From contig NZ_CP162133.1 in the NCBI RefSeq assembly GCF_040833955.1, positions 3,372,526-3,436,525 of the forward strand: a DNA stretch of 64,000 nt, in the 5' to 3' direction. The notes under the pieces are model-generated. The model was not told the origin of the DNA, did not search any database, and worked only from the letters and a program-made list of their open reading frames with translations. Shown here one piece after another: positions 28,744-38,760 of this stretch; within the stretch, counting starts at the first letter, position 1; each line of letters opens with the position of its first letter. The position numbers and the translations under genes are program-made. The stretch is from Leptospira sp. WS60.C2 (GTDB taxonomy: Bacteria; Spirochaetota; Leptospiria; Leptospirales; Leptospiraceae).

Positions 28744-29556
28744 ATGAAACAAACTTATTTAGTATTAATTTTATTTTTCGCCTTAGTATCTAATATTCAC
28801 GCACAATATGGAGATAAAGGTTTTGCCCATCCATTACAAATTGAACCGGTTGCAGTTTATTCTAAAATCCGAGGAAACTTAGGATATTGGGATAAAAACT
28901 TCAACCAAGTAAAAGAAATCAATAAGAATGTAAGTGTAGAAGGTGAATATAAGTTTACCGAATCCTTTTCAGTCATTTCTTCTCTTGGTCGAACTGAGTA
29001 CTCCCAAACAGATACAGCAAAGGAAGTGACTTGGGATCGATATAATTTGGGTCTTAAGTACGGAAAGGTTTTTGATTTGGGTAGTTCCCAGTTATTGATC
29101 GGTGGTGGTTTACGCGTATATGATAAAAAAAGAAATTCATTGTTTCGCGAATATGAAAATCCTGATTATTACTTAATCCGTCCTAATTTTGGAGTTGGAT
29201 ACAAATACGGAATGTTTCAAATCATGACGGAGTTCAGGTTCCAATCGGAAACCAACAAACACGGAAGAGAATCGAAATTAGAAGAGTTCAAACGATACTA
29301 CCAAGTAGGTGTCGCTCCATCCTTTGGAATCACTGATTCGATTCGTGTATTTACAGAATTAGAATACAGAGAGCCGATTGATAAAACTGCCGATCGAAAT
29401 CTTCGCTATTTTAATTTTTTTCCAGGAATTTCCATGAACACACAAAGTTTAGGAACTTTCAGTTTCAGTTTATCGTTTGGTATGCTTCCTAAAGAAGATA
29501 ATGCGATCGACCGTGGAATTCGATTTTCTTATTTTTATTTTTTTGATACCAACTAA
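28744..29556 (+). CDS. Outer-membrane beta-barrel protein
   Basis: A 270-residue protein with a signal peptide ending IHAQ. The mature part is a series of alternating hydrophobic and polar strands (VSVEGEYKFTESFSVISSLG, YNLGLKYGKVF, RVFTELEYRE, FSFSLSFGML), typical of a 10-12-stranded barrel, with FSYFYFFDTN at the end. Its function is unknown. It starts 2 bp after the SGNH lipoprotein and is followed 6 bp later by a TRL-like lipoprotein, so the three probably work at the same surface. Confidence 0.75.
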   Translation: MKQTYLVLILFFALVSNIHAQYGDKGFAHPLQIEPVAVYSKIRGNLGYWDKNFNQVKEINKNVSVEGEYKFTESFSVISSLGRTEYSQTDTAKEVTWDRYNLGLKYGKVFDLGSSQLLIGGGLRVYDKKRNSLFREYENPDYYLIRPNFGVGYKYGMFQIMTEFRFQSETNKHGRESKLEEFKRYYQVGVAPSFGITDSIRVFTELEYREPIDKTADRNLRYFNFFPGISMNTQSLGTFSFSLSFGMLPKEDNAIDRGIRFSYFYFFDTN

Positions 29557-29562
29557 CTTGTC

Positions 29563-29880
29563 ATGAAGTGTAGTGTTGGATGGGTTTGGATTTTCTTTTT
29601 GGTAAACTGCCTCAGCATCCAAATAGGAAATCCTTCCATCACAATACTCCAAAACAAAGGCCAATCAGGTTGGCACTCTCCAGGAAAACTACCCTCACCT
29701 GGGGACACCTATGTCGAATCTTGTACAACAAATTATTTTGGACTGGTAAGTATCGGAAACGCCAGTTATGATTGGGTATCAAAAAAATCCAGGTTCAAAG
29801 AAATTCATAGTTTGGATCATATTTATAAAAACCAATATTTCTTTTTGCAAGAATTGTGTTTGCGAATCACAGGTGTATGA
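29563..29880 (+). CDS. TRL-like family lipoprotein (copy 3, diverged)
   Basis: A 105-residue protein with a short signal peptide ending LVNC (Cys16). The central ESCTTNYFGLVSIGNASYDWVSKKS and the C-terminal FLQELCLRITG match the cysteine and SIGNAS positions of the other copies, but the glycine-rich start is largely lost. ATGA overlap with the following coiled-coil gene. Confidence 0.7.
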   Translation: MKCSVGWVWIFFLVNCLSIQIGNPSITILQNKGQSGWHSPGKLPSPGDTYVESCTTNYFGLVSIGNASYDWVSKKSRFKEIHSLDHIYKNQYFFLQELCLRITGV

Positions 29881-30122
29881 AACAAAACATTGAGTCGTTA
29901 AAAGAATTCTCTAAAAAATTAAAGAGTGGTTTGATTTACGAAGAAATCGAATCTAAGCTGAAAGAATTTCATTCCAAAAAAAACCAAAAACACAACAAAT
30001 CGTTGGATGCATTGACTGAGAAAATTCGAAAAAAAGAATTACAAATCGAAAAACTTTATGATGATATCATCCTTTTACAAAACCAATTGTCAGAGCTCCT
30101 GGACAAAGAACTTCAAAAATAG
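29877..30122 (+). CDS. Small coiled-coil protein, 81 residues
   Basis: From the ATG in the ATGA overlap at 29877. The product is highly charged (many Lys, Glu, Gln) with heptads in the second half: LDALTEKIRKKELQIEKLYDD, then ILLQNQLSELLDKELQK. No signal peptide. It likely forms a cytoplasmic dimeric coiled coil. Not a recognised family. Confidence 0.6.
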   Translation: MKQNIESLKEFSKKLKSGLIYEEIESKLKEFHSKKNQKHNKSLDALTEKIRKKELQIEKLYDDIILLQNQLSELLDKELQK

Positions 30123-30189
30123 AATTTACATTCACTGTCCATTATTATCCATCCTGTTTTCTTTTTCTCTACGTTCCCATTTTCTCAAA

Positions 30190-30486
30190 TTGGTTCTACT
30201 CATGATGTTTCCGATCGTGTTTTTACAATGTGCCAGTTCTGGTTTTGGAACCCAGGGTATGTTGTATGAAAACCAGAGAATCTCCCTTATGGAAACGGGA
30301 ACCCCAGCCACAAAGGAAGGTTTTGCCTGTGCGAAATCCTACCTTGGGCTTGTGGCACTTGGAAATGCCTCAATGGAAGAAGCCCAGAAGCAGGGAAACA
30401 TCCGAGAAATTACGTCTATTGAACTAGAAACTTACAATTTCCTCGGGATTTACGCAAAACTATGTACGGTAACAAAAGGAAATTAG
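30190..30486 (+). CDS. TRL-like family lipoprotein (copy 4)
   Basis: The frame is open from 30058, but only the part after about 30190 (TTG) or 30202 (ATG) lies clear of the coiled-coil gene and directly precedes the lipobox VFLQC. The mature protein is the best match to copy 1: CASSGFGTQGMLYE, GFACAKSYLGLVALGNASMEE, then LGIYAKLCTVTKGN. The start remains uncertain because no ribosome-binding site is clear. Function unknown. Confidence 0.75.
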   Translation: MVLLMMFPIVFLQCASSGFGTQGMLYENQRISLMETGTPATKEGFACAKSYLGLVALGNASMEEAQKQGNIREITSIELETYNFLGIYAKLCTVTKGN

Positions 30487-30513
30487 TCGAAACTAAGAAC
30501 AGAGCAATTGGAT

Positions 30514-30930
30514 ATGTGGAAAAAAATCAGAGTGTTATTTCTATTTGTTTTTTCTTCCGTTCATTGTTTGCCTGAACCATCTCCCTCTTTACTTGGTGTT
30601 TTAATTTTACCTTTGGTAACTCAAACATCTGCCACTTTTAGTATAGAATCAACAACACCAGCAAATGGAGCTACGGGTGTGGCGCTGACCCCAACCATCA
30701 CCATCGTGATGACACAAGCGATCGAACCCACTTCTCTCAATACAAACATTTCTTGTTCTCCCTCTTGTCCAAGTCTAACCGGAGGTTCCTCCAATCGAAC
30801 CATCACGCTCACACCAAGCAGTTCTCTTACTTCTGGTATCACTTATACCATCACTTTAAACCAAAACATCCAATCCACCTTCGGACTCACCTTAGGAACC
30901 AATACTAGTTTCAGTTTTACAACCTTATGA
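30514..30930 (+). CDS. Lipoprotein with an Ig-like (SbsA/Big_5-type) domain
   Basis: A 138-residue lipoprotein from ATG 30514 (TTG 30508 possible), signal peptide ending SVHC (Cys18). The mature part is one beta-sandwich domain: STTPANGATGVALTPTITI, then SLTGGSSNRTITLTPSSSLTSG and ITYTITLNQNIQS, ending FSFTTL, the pattern of Big_5 domains in bacterial surface proteins. Possibly an adhesive or structural module. A strong hairpin follows six bases after the stop. Confidence 0.75.
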   Translation: MWKKIRVLFLFVFSSVHCLPEPSPSLLGVLILPLVTQTSATFSIESTTPANGATGVALTPTITIVMTQAIEPTSLNTNISCSPSCPSLTGGSSNRTITLTPSSSLTSGITYTITLNQNIQSTFGLTLGTNTSFSFTTL

Positions 30931-30935
30931 AAAAA

Positions 30936-30963
30936 AAAAGCCGACGATCTTACGCCGGCTTTT
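30936..30963. terminator. Rho-independent bidirectional terminator
   Basis: Inverted repeat AAAAGCCG and CGGCTTTT with a 12-nt loop, flanked by an A-tract before and T after. It lies between the convergent Ig-like lipoprotein and pyrophosphatase genes, so it can end the rightward transcript directly. Confidence 0.75.
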
Positions 30964-31068
30964 CCAAAAATCCAATTCATCTAAAATAAAATTGGATGAT
31001 CAAAATGGAATCGCCCTTCAGATTCAGAAGGGCAAAATCCTTTCGATCTTGCAGAACGTCTTGCTTTC

Positions 31069-33216
31069 TTATTTGAAGAAATTCAATACAATTCCACCTT
31101 TCGTAACAAAAAACTCAGCAAACACAAGTGAGGTGATTGCCATTAGTTTGATGAGAATGTTAATCGCAGGTCCAGATGTATCTTTGAACGGGTCACCTAC
31201 TGTATCACCCACAACCGCTGCTTTGTGTTTTTCGGAACCTTTTCCACCAGCAGTTTTTTCGATGTATTTTTTCGCGTTGTCCCAAGCTCCACCAGAGTTG
31301 GCGGAAGAGATCGCTAGAACCACACCAGAAACAAGGGCTCCAGCAAGAAGACCTGCAAGAGACTTTACTCCAAACAAGTAACCCACAACAATCGGGCTTA
31401 AAAGAACAAGAAGACCTGGAGGGATCATTTCTCGAAGTGCTGCCGAGGTAGAGATATCAACACACTTAGCGTATTCTGGTTTAGATTTTCCTTCCATAAG
31501 ACCAGGAATCTCTTTGAATTGGCGACGAACTTCCTTCACCATATCAAGAGCCGCTTTACCTACTGACTTCATTGTCATCGCTGAAAAAATAAACGGAAGC
31601 ATCGCTCCAAAAAGAAGACCACCAAATACCAGAGGATCAAGTAGTTCGATCGAAGTTAAATCAATCGCACCCTCTCCCATTTCTTTAGAAGCATTTTGGG
31701 TTCTTGTAATAAACGCTGCAAATAGAGCAAGTGATGTAAGAGCTGCTGAACCAATCGCAAAACCTTTTCCAACGGCCGCAGTCGTGTTTCCCGCTGCATC
31801 CAAAGTGTCGGTTCTGTCACGTACGTCTTTCCCTAGTTCTGCCATCTCCGCAATTCCACCCGCGTTATCAGAAACTGGACCGTAAGCATCAATGGTAAGA
31901 CCAATGGCAATGGTAGAAATCATACCAATCGCAGCGATGGCAATTCCGTACATTCCAGCAAGGATATTGGAGATAACAATCACGATCACAAGTAAAATCA
32001 CTGGAATCACAGTGGATTTGTATCCAAGTGCCAAACCGTAAATGATGTTCGTTGCAGCCCCTGTATCACAAGCGTCAGCAACTTCACGCACTGGTTTGTA
32101 AGAGTGGGAAGTATAAATTTCTGTAATCCAACCGATGAACATACCAGCAAACAAACCTAATGCGACAGATGTATAAACATTCCATTTTGTGATGGTTTTG
32201 TCACCGATTTGGAAACTATCAATCATGAATAGATCCGTTGCGAAGTAAAGCGCACCAGCCACGATGAAGGTAGAAATCCAAAGTTGGAGTTTGAGAGCTT
32301 TTTCTACGTTTCCACCTTCTTTCACTCGAGCAAAAAAAGTCGTAATGAGGGATGCTGGAATTCCTATTGCAGAAATTAAAAGTGGGTATAATAGAGCGGA
32401 GTTATTGTCAGCTAAAGCTGAAGCTGTTGCTCCAATGACAAGAGCCGCACAAGTTGCTTCGGCAGCCGAACCAAAAAGGTCAGCACCCATTCCAGCAATG
32501 TCACCCACGTTGTCTCCTACGTTATCTGCAATCGTTGCAGGGTTACGAGGATCATCTTCTGGAATTCCTTTTTCTACTTTACCAACAAGGTCAGCACCAA
32601 CGTCAGCAGCTTTGGTATAAATACCACCACCCACACGACCAAAAAGTGCCACAGAGGATCCACCCAGACCAAAACCGGCAAGGGATTCCATGAGGATGTG
32701 TTTTGCTACTGTTGGATTGGCGCCAGTAAAAAGAAGGAAAAGACCAATCATTCCAAGAACTGCAAGACCGATGAGACCAAATCCCATCACTGCTCCAGAG
32801 TCAAATGCCACTCGGAATGCTTTGGAAAGGGAAGTTTTAGCTGCCTGTGCGGTTCTTACGTTTCCAGCCGTCGCGATTTTCATTCCGATAAAACCAGAAA
32901 GGCAGGAAATGAGGGCTCCAGAAACAAAAGCGATCGAAGTGTAAATTCCTTCGTTAAATTCTGTATTCGGGTTATCTAATAATAGGTAAATGAGAACCGT
33001 CATGAAGCTGATAAAAAGCAGAATGACTCGGTATTCTCTGAGAAGGAAGGCCATTGCCCCTTCTGCGATCGCGGCGGAGATTTCTTTTAATTTGGCGGTT
33101 TCTTTATCGTTGCCACCCTCTGCGCCCACTTGGATACGTACTACCCTTGCGGCGTAGAAAATCGCCGTGGCAATGGAAACTAGCGCCATGACGATAATGA
33201 TTAACTCTACATTCAT
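31069..33216 (-). CDS. hppA: Membrane-bound ion-pumping inorganic pyrophosphatase
   Basis: A 715-residue protein with about 16 hydrophobic segments that couples pyrophosphate hydrolysis to ion transport. The catalytic motif is complete: [18 protein letters not shown] and [18 protein letters not shown]. The residue deciding potassium need is in [15 protein letters not shown]: alanine, not lysine, at that position is the K+-dependent type. Whether it pumps H+ or Na+ cannot be decided from this reading. It is a stand-alone gene. Confidence 0.94.
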   Translation of the reverse strand: MNVELIIIVMALVSIATAIFYAARVVRIQVGAEGGNDKETAKLKEISAAIAEGAMAFLLREYRVILLFISFMTVLIYLLLDNPNTEFNEGIYTSIAFVSGALISCLSGFIGMKIATAGNVRTAQAAKTSLSKAFRVAFDSGAVMGFGLIGLAVLGMIGLFLLFTGANPTVAKHILMESLAGFGLGGSSVALFGRVGGGIYTKAADVGADLVGKVEKGIPEDDPRNPATIADNVGDNVGDIAGMGADLFGSAAEATCAALVIGATASALADNNSALLYPLLISAIGIPASLITTFFARVKEGGNVEKALKLQLWISTFIVAGALYFATDLFMIDSFQIGDKTITKWNVYTSVALGLFAGMFIGWITEIYTSHSYKPVREVADACDTGAATNIIYGLALGYKSTVIPVILLVIVIVISNILAGMYGIAIAAIGMISTIAIGLTIDAYGPVSDNAGGIAEMAELGKDVRDRTDTLDAAGNTTAAVGKGFAIGSAALTSLALFAAFITRTQNASKEMGEGAIDLTSIELLDPLVFGGLLFGAMLPFIFSAMTMKSVGKAALDMVKEVRRQFKEIPGLMEGKSKPEYAKCVDISTSAALREMIPPGLLVLLSPIVVGYLFGVKSLAGLLAGALVSGVVLAISSANSGGAWDNAKKYIEKTAGGKGSEKHKAAVVGDTVGDPFKDTSGPAINILIKLMAITSLVFAEFFVTKGGIVLNFFK

Positions 33217-33286
33217 GAGATCCTCTTTGAGATTGTTTATTTGTATTTCTAAGATATTTTAGAAGATGACCGATGAGAATCCATAG

Positions 33287-34456
33287 ATGATACTTCGGTC
33301 TAGGAGAATATGGCAATTTAGTGTTCTGGTAACAAGTCTATTTCTAGTCTTGTACCCAATTTTAGCGGAACCAGGAGTGCTAAATCCCGTCAAAGCGTTC
33401 TACAGTTACGAGGACCTGCTTCGTATGGCTGAGGACAAAATTGTTCAGGAAACTCCCGCCAAGGCCTTTGATTTTCTCATTAAAGCCAAAGAACTAAACC
33501 CCGATCCTGACTACCGTTACTACAATTTATTAGCCCAGGCTCATATGAAACTTGGACAAATCTTCGATGGGATCCATGCCTATGAAGAATCAATCAAACG
33601 GAAAAAAGATCAGTTAGATTTGGTTTTGTTCATCGCTGATTTTTATGAAAAAGAAAAGAAACCGAGAGAAGCTCTCTTTTACACCAAACTCTACCTAGAG
33701 CAAAAACCCAATGCAAAATACAGATTGTATTTGGCAGCCATCCTTTCACGCCAGCTGGGTTTGGAAACCGATTACGAAACCTATATGCAAACGTTGGAAA
33801 GTGACAAAACCTTCATCTCCGAAAAGGATGCCTTACAATCGAGCCTACTCAAAAACATAAAAAATCGAAAATGGAAAGAAGCAGATGATTTAAGCCTTCG
33901 TTACCTCATCTACTTTCCCAGAGAAGAAGGAATGTATGAAACCCTGATCCTTGCTAGGCGTGGTCGTAATTCCGATTTATTAGAACAAGCATACATTTGG
34001 ACCACTACCGTTTTTTTAAAGGAAACCAGATACTTCACTCGTTATGGAGTTTTTTTACAAGAGAAACAGCGATATTTAGAGGCATTGACTTTGTTTCGAC
34101 GAGGCTTTTATAACCTTCTTAAATATGATCCCAATTCGGATGCCAAAGAAATCCTATTTCTCATCCGCCAAAGTTATGCGAATCTCGGAAAAAATCGGGA
34201 CACCTTAGCGATTGATTCCTTAGTCAAAGACTTTCAAAACCAAAAAACTCTTACTGCGACAGAACTGGAAAACCATATCGCTACCTATCGGAAAAACAGA
34301 GAGTATTTGCTCTTTGCTATTGCTTGGTTTTCTTCCAGGAATGAATCCAAAGCAAATGAATATAGAAAAAAACTAAGAGAAAGAGATTTAGAATTTGAAG
34401 AGATAGAATTCCTAAGAGTGATGGGACCGTTTGCCGCTATCCCTTGGGAGATATAA
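33287..34456 (+). CDS. Exported TPR-repeat protein
   Basis: A 389-residue protein with a signal or anchor segment (residues 9-27, ending ILAEPG). Several TPR-like helix pairs follow, for example PDYRYYNLLAQAHMKLGQIFDG at about 72-95, VLFIADFYEKEKKPREALFY at about 113 and TRYGVFLQEKQRYLEALTLF near 255. These repeats usually form a scaffold for protein contacts in the periplasm. No partner is evident. It is divergent from hppA across a 70-bp gap. Confidence 0.7.
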   Translation: MILRSRRIWQFSVLVTSLFLVLYPILAEPGVLNPVKAFYSYEDLLRMAEDKIVQETPAKAFDFLIKAKELNPDPDYRYYNLLAQAHMKLGQIFDGIHAYEESIKRKKDQLDLVLFIADFYEKEKKPREALFYTKLYLEQKPNAKYRLYLAAILSRQLGLETDYETYMQTLESDKTFISEKDALQSSLLKNIKNRKWKEADDLSLRYLIYFPREEGMYETLILARRGRNSDLLEQAYIWTTTVFLKETRYFTRYGVFLQEKQRYLEALTLFRRGFYNLLKYDPNSDAKEILFLIRQSYANLGKNRDTLAIDSLVKDFQNQKTLTATELENHIATYRKNREYLLFAIAWFSSRNESKANEYRKKLRERDLEFEEIEFLRVMGPFAAIPWEI

Positions 34457-34593
34457 GAAAACGAAATTTACGTTTTGCATCTGGCAGTTTGCATTTGATG
34501 CTTACTTCGAAAGCTATGAAACTCCTTCCAAAACCAGATGCCAGATTCGTTCTCTAGGAATCGAAAGGAGTTCTTTCTTACGAAATAATCTAC

Positions 34594-36558
34594 TTAACTA
34601 TGATACTTCTTCTTATCATCAATTAAGGATAGAACTACCGAAGGATCGGCAAGGGTACTAATGTCACCTAACGAATCAAATTCGTTGTTGGCAATCTTTC
34701 GTAAAATTCGACGCATGATTTTGCCAGAACGAGTTTTCGGAAGACCTGGTGCCCAGTGGATCACATCGGGTCTTGCAATTTTCCCAATCACTTTTTCCAC
34801 CATCGTGATGAGTTCCTTCTTCAGTTGGTCATTTGTCACCACGCCTTGTTTTACCGTGACATAGGCATAAATCCCTTGCCCTTTGATGTCATGAGGAAAA
34901 CCAACCACAGCTGCTTCTGCTACCGATTTGTGTTCTACAAGAGCGCTTTCCACTTCCGCTGAACCAATGCGATGGCCTGAAACATTTAGAACATCATCAA
35001 CTCTTCCTGTGATGCGAAAGTATCCTTCCTTATCTCGGTTGACTCCATCCCCTGTAAAATAATATCCCTTGAATTGAGAAAAATAGGTATCAAAGAATCG
35101 TTTTGGATCCCCGTAAACTCCTCGCATCATCGATGGCCAAGGTTTTGCGATACAAAGATTGCCAGAGATTTCCCCTTTGTTCTTGATCTCAACACCATCA
35201 TTGTCCACAAGCACAGGTTGGATGCCGTAGAAAGGCCAACTCGCTGAACCAGGTTTTTGCGGAATCGCACCTGGGATTCCTGAGATCATAATGGATCCTG
35301 TTTCCGTTTGCCACCATGTATCTACAATTGGACATTTAGATTTTCCAATATTGGCATAATACCATTCCCAAGCCTCAGGATTGATAGGTTCTCCCACAGA
35401 ACCGAGTAACCGAAGTGATGCGAGTGATCGTTTTTGAATCGGTTCCAATCCTTCTCGCATGAGTGCCCGAATTGCCGTTGGAGCTGTATAAAACACTGTA
35501 ACTTTGTACTTATCGATCACATCCCAGAATCGTCCCATGTCTGGGTAACTAGGCACTCCTTCAAACATGAGTGAGGTTGCCCCATTCGAAAGGGGTCCAT
35601 ATAAAATATAACTATGCCCTGTGATCCATCCGATGTCGGCCGTACACCAATAGGTATCGGTGTCTTTGTAGTCAAAGATAGTTGCAAATGTTAGATTGGC
35701 ACCTAACAAATAACCAGCTGTTGTATGTAAGACACCTTTTGGTTTTCCTGTAGAACCCGAGGTGTATAAAATAAAAAGAGGGTCTTCTGAATCCATCGGA
35801 ACAGCAAGGCATTCCTTTTTTACCTCAGGGTCTTTCATGAGGTAGTGATACCAGTGGTCACGACCTTCTTTCCAATTCAGGTTTCCTTCGTCACCGGTCC
35901 GTTTCACAACAATTACATCGTTCACTTTGTACTTGGTGTCGGCAAGAGCGGTATCTACATTTTTTTTGAGTTCAATGGGTTTGCCACCTCGGTAACCTCC
36001 ATCGGCTGTGATGACTAAGGTTGGTTTACAATCTTCTATACGACCTAGAAGCGCTTCTGGAGAAAATCCACCAAACACAACCGAGTGAACCGCACCAATG
36101 CGCGTGCAAGCAAGGGTCGCGATGGCAAGTTCGGGAATCATCGGGAGGTAGATGAGGACCCTGTCCCCTTTTTTCACTTTGAATTTTTTTAAGACATTGG
36201 CAAAGTGATTCACTTCACGATGCAAATCATGATAAGTGAAAACCTTAGATTCATCAGGATTGTCACCTTCCCAAATGAGAGCGGCTTTGTTTTTGAGAGG
36301 GGAATCGAGGTGACGATCTAAACAATTATAGGAAACATTCAGTTTTCCACCGACAAACCATTCTACTTTTGCTTTTGCAAAATCATGTTTTAAAACTTTG
36401 GTCCATTTTTTAAACCATGTTAGGCGTTTTGCTTGTTCAGCCCAAAATTTCTCAGGTTTTTCAATGGATTCTTTGTATTTAGCTTTATATTCTTTTAAGC
36501 TAACATTTGCAAGTTTGGCAAATTCTTTGGATGGCGCCACAATTCTTTCTTTCGGCAT
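34594..36558 (-). CDS. acs: Acetyl-CoA synthetase
   Basis: A 654-residue AMP-forming ligase that activates acetate with CoA. Motifs: the P-loop-like [19 protein letters not shown] near residue 265, [10 protein letters not shown] near 415, [15 protein letters not shown] near 500 and the C-terminal [14 protein letters not shown] near 612, whose lysine is the acetylation site for control by Pat/CobB-type enzymes. Full length. GAGGGA precedes the ATG. An A/T hairpin lies between its start and folE. Leptospira rely on beta-oxidation of fatty acids, which fits an active acetate-handling enzyme. Confidence 0.96.
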   Translation of the reverse strand: MPKERIVAPSKEFAKLANVSLKEYKAKYKESIEKPEKFWAEQAKRLTWFKKWTKVLKHDFAKAKVEWFVGGKLNVSYNCLDRHLDSPLKNKAALIWEGDNPDESKVFTYHDLHREVNHFANVLKKFKVKKGDRVLIYLPMIPELAIATLACTRIGAVHSVVFGGFSPEALLGRIEDCKPTLVITADGGYRGGKPIELKKNVDTALADTKYKVNDVIVVKRTGDEGNLNWKEGRDHWYHYLMKDPEVKKECLAVPMDSEDPLFILYTSGSTGKPKGVLHTTAGYLLGANLTFATIFDYKDTDTYWCTADIGWITGHSYILYGPLSNGATSLMFEGVPSYPDMGRFWDVIDKYKVTVFYTAPTAIRALMREGLEPIQKRSLASLRLLGSVGEPINPEAWEWYYANIGKSKCPIVDTWWQTETGSIMISGIPGAIPQKPGSASWPFYGIQPVLVDNDGVEIKNKGEISGNLCIAKPWPSMMRGVYGDPKRFFDTYFSQFKGYYFTGDGVNRDKEGYFRITGRVDDVLNVSGHRIGSAEVESALVEHKSVAEAAVVGFPHDIKGQGIYAYVTVKQGVVTNDQLKKELITMVEKVIGKIARPDVIHWAPGLPKTRSGKIMRRILRKIANNEFDSLGDISTLADPSVVLSLIDDKKKYHS

Positions 36559-36585
36559 ACTGTCCCTCTAGAGGAAAAAGACTGA

Positions 36586-36603
36586 ACTTTTTTGAAAAAA
36601 AGT
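36586..36603 (-). terminator. Weak A/T-rich hairpin between folE and acs
   Basis: ACTTTTTT, a single G, then AAAAAAAGT: a hairpin built of A/T pairs only, 39 nt after the folE stop and 28 nt before the acs start. It may end or attenuate folE transcription. Its stability is low. Confidence 0.25.
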
Positions 36604-36641
36604 CCAGCATGAATCCGAAAAAAAGAATTTAAAAATTGAAC

Positions 36642-37193
36642 TTAGTGGGAGCCGGTTCGGATCAAATCTAAAAATTCACTACGCGTGGTAGGATCTGTTT
36701 TAAATACTCCAAGTAAGCTAGATGTAAACAATTCCGAATTTTGTTTTTCGACACCACGCATCATCATACACAAATGTTTTGCTTTAATGACAACACCTAC
36801 ACCGAGTGGATCCAATGTTTCTTGAATGGCTTGGGCAATTTGGTCAGTAAGTCTTTCTTGCACTTGGAGTCTGCGTGCAAAAACGTCTACGATTCTTGGA
36901 ATTTTACTAATTCCGATAATTTTTTTATTGGGAATGTAGGCCACATGAGCTCTTCCATAAAACGGAAGAAGGTGGTGTTCGCATAAAGAATACATTTCAA
37001 TGTCTCGAACAAGAACCATACCGGTAGTGCTTTCTTCAAAAATGGCACCGTTCACCAATTGGTTAATGTCTGCTTTGTAACCACTCGTTAGAAAATCATA
37101 CGCCTTTTTTACTCGATTAGGAGTTTTGACTAAACCTTCACGACTTGGGTCTTCACCAATTTGTTTCAGGATTTCTTCGATTAAGTGTTCCAT
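36642..37193 (-). CDS. folE: GTP cyclohydrolase I
   Basis: A 183-residue enzyme that opens GTP to dihydroneopterin triphosphate, the common precursor of folate and queuosine. The zinc and active-site motifs are present: [20 protein letters not shown] near residue 70, [12 protein letters not shown] near 110 and [14 protein letters not shown] near 141. The length is that of a typical bacterial FolE. It supplies the pterin used by QueD and QueE; queE is in this window. Confidence 0.96.
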   Translation of the reverse strand: MEHLIEEILKQIGEDPSREGLVKTPNRVKKAYDFLTSGYKADINQLVNGAIFEESTTGMVLVRDIEMYSLCEHHLLPFYGRAHVAYIPNKKIIGISKIPRIVDVFARRLQVQERLTDQIAQAIQETLDPLGVGVVIKAKHLCMMMRGVEKQNSELFTSSLLGVFKTDPTTRSEFLDLIRTGSH

Positions 37194-37339
37194 CCGATTC
37201 CTTTTTGAAAGTAAGTTCGATGTTTACCTGCTTTCAAAATTTGAATGCAGAATATTCACTACTTATTTGACTAGACTTGACTTCTTAGGAAAACACACAT
37301 TTCCTTTTTTTGGTAAGAAAGGACATAATCATCAATCAA

Positions 37340-38446
37340 ATGCAAAAAAAAATTGGATACGATGCAAGGATGATCGAAAATTCCGGGATCGGAATTCGCA
37401 TCCAACATATTTTAAAATTTTGGCCGATCAGTCAAAATGATGCCAAACTGTATCTCTTCGGTGACCCAGAGATGCTAAGGAAATATGACCTACCTAAACA
37501 CGCAGAAATCATTACATACAAAACCAAAATCTATTCTCCGAAAGAATTTCTCGGTCATCCAAAAATGGCGGAGATGGATATTCTCGATATCCCCCATTTT
37601 AATGTTCCACTGATTTACCTTCGCAAATGCATTGTTACCATTCATGATTTGATTCCTTATCATTTTAAAGAATCCCATGGATCCATATCTAAGCGTCTGT
37701 ACTTACAAATTGTACTTCGTTCCATCAAGTGGTTTGCGAAAACAATTATCGCCGTTTCCAATTATACAAAAAATGATTTGATCAAAAGTTTTGGGTACCC
37801 AAGAGAAAAAATTACAGTTGTTTACAATGGAATTGATCTTAAAAATTTTTCAAAAAAATCCCAAACACAACTGGATACATTTTTAAAAAAACAAAACCTT
37901 CCAAAACACTATCTCTTCACTGTTGGCATTGGAAAAACACATAAAAACTTTCCATTCTTACTAACTCAATTGGAAACCTTATGGAATCAAAAGGTTCTCA
38001 AACTTCCTCTTGTTGTCGGAGGGATCAGTAAAGAGATCCCAGAGGAATTATTAAGGTTTCAAAAACAAAACCCAAATCGTATTTATTTTTTAGAACATGT
38101 GCCTTATGATTCATTGCCTCTTGCCTACCAAGGAGCAACTTTGTTTGTCTATCCTTCTTTATTTGAAGGATTTGGTTTTCCCGTATTAGAAGCACAAGCG
38201 GTCGGCACACCTGTTTTTTCTTCCAATGCTACTGTTTTACCTGAAGTATTGGGAAAAGGATTCGAACCGTTTATTCCGCAAAATGTAAATTCCTTTCAGA
38301 CCCAACTTCTTACGCTTCTCAAAGACCAAAAACGTTTAGTAGAATTGCAAAAACTCGGAAAAGAAAATGCGAAATCATTTACCTGGACTTTTGCGCTGAA
38401 AACACTTGAGAATCTTTACAGAAAACAATTGGCAATGATACGCTAA
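37340..38446 (+). CDS. Glycosyltransferase family 4
   Basis: A 368-residue GT-B enzyme from ATG 37340. The N-terminal lobe starts KIGYDARMIENSGIGI, and the C-terminal lobe has the donor-site signature LFEGFGFPVLEAQAVGTPVF with the E-x7-E spacing of retaining family-4 enzymes. TVGIGKTHKNFPFLL is the usual start of the second lobe. It probably transfers a sugar from a nucleotide donor in lipopolysaccharide or exopolysaccharide synthesis. It stands alone, so acceptor and sugar are unknown. Confidence 0.87.
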   Translation: MQKKIGYDARMIENSGIGIRIQHILKFWPISQNDAKLYLFGDPEMLRKYDLPKHAEIITYKTKIYSPKEFLGHPKMAEMDILDIPHFNVPLIYLRKCIVTIHDLIPYHFKESHGSISKRLYLQIVLRSIKWFAKTIIAVSNYTKNDLIKSFGYPREKITVVYNGIDLKNFSKKSQTQLDTFLKKQNLPKHYLFTVGIGKTHKNFPFLLTQLETLWNQKVLKLPLVVGGISKEIPEELLRFQKQNPNRIYFLEHVPYDSLPLAYQGATLFVYPSLFEGFGFPVLEAQAVGTPVFSSNATVLPEVLGKGFEPFIPQNVNSFQTQLLTLLKDQKRLVELQKLGKENAKSFTWTFALKTLENLYRKQLAMIR

Positions 38447-38543
38447 AACATTCAATTGATAGCTTATGTCTCGAATAGACTCCCCCCAGGATCGAATTTT
38501 TTTCCTCGGGTTTCGGAGAAAAATTCTTGTCTTTCTTTCGAAA

Positions 38544-38568
38544 AGTTCTGAGAATGATTCTCAGAACT
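38544..38568. promoter_or_regulatory. Perfect 25-bp palindrome, Fur-type operator at the bfd start
   Basis: Two 12-base arms (5' arm AGTTCTGAGAAT) around a central G at 38556, directly followed by the ATG at 38569. The core TGAGAATGATTCTCA has the 7-1-7 form of Fur boxes. A possible -35 TTGTCT at 38527 is 17 bp from GAGAAT at 38550, so the operator would cover a -10 element and the message would have almost no leader. The regulator is inferred. Confidence 0.75.
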
Positions 38569-38760
38569 ATGATCAAGTGTCACTGTGCAGAAGTTTTCTT
38601 TGAAACTATCTTAAATGTTGTCAAAGAAACAAACCGTCCCATACTAGAAGTTGCCCGCGAGATGGGAGCGGCTGATACTTGTACGGCGTGTGTTCCGGAT
38701 ATGTTAGCCTTCATCGAGCAGGAATTGGAAGGTCAACTTGCAGGAAATTCAAATCATTGA
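38569..38760 (+). CDS. bfd: Bacterioferritin-associated ferredoxin-like [2Fe-2S] protein
   Basis: From ATG 38569 the product has 63 residues. An earlier in-frame ATG at 38554 is inside the palindrome and was rejected. Cysteines C4 and C6 (CHC) and C36 and C39 (CTAC) match the CxC...CxxC ligands of Bfd, and the two helices between and after fit the BFD-like domain. Bfd donates electrons to bacterioferritin to release stored iron and is typically induced in iron starvation, which agrees with a Fur-type site at its start. No bacterioferritin gene is in this window. It overlaps the cupin gene by 23 bp. Confidence 0.82.
   Translation: MIKCHCAEVFFETILNVVKETNRPILEVAREMGAADTCTACVPDMLAFIEQELEGQLAGNSNH

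Noticed and set aside
30058..30189. N-terminal extension of TRL copy 4
   Set aside because: It overlaps the coiled-coil gene and lies before the lipoprotein signal segment.
31514..32979. Several long frames opposite hppA
   Set aside because: They are shadows on the strand opposite a fully conserved membrane pyrophosphatase.
34431..34661. Short frame between the TPR gene and acs
   Set aside because: It overlaps both neighbours, lacks a ribosome-binding site and has no protein-like pattern.
38527..38568. Earlier starts (TTG 38527, ATG 38554) for bfd
   Set aside because: They fall before or inside the perfect palindrome and extend the protein beyond normal Bfd length.
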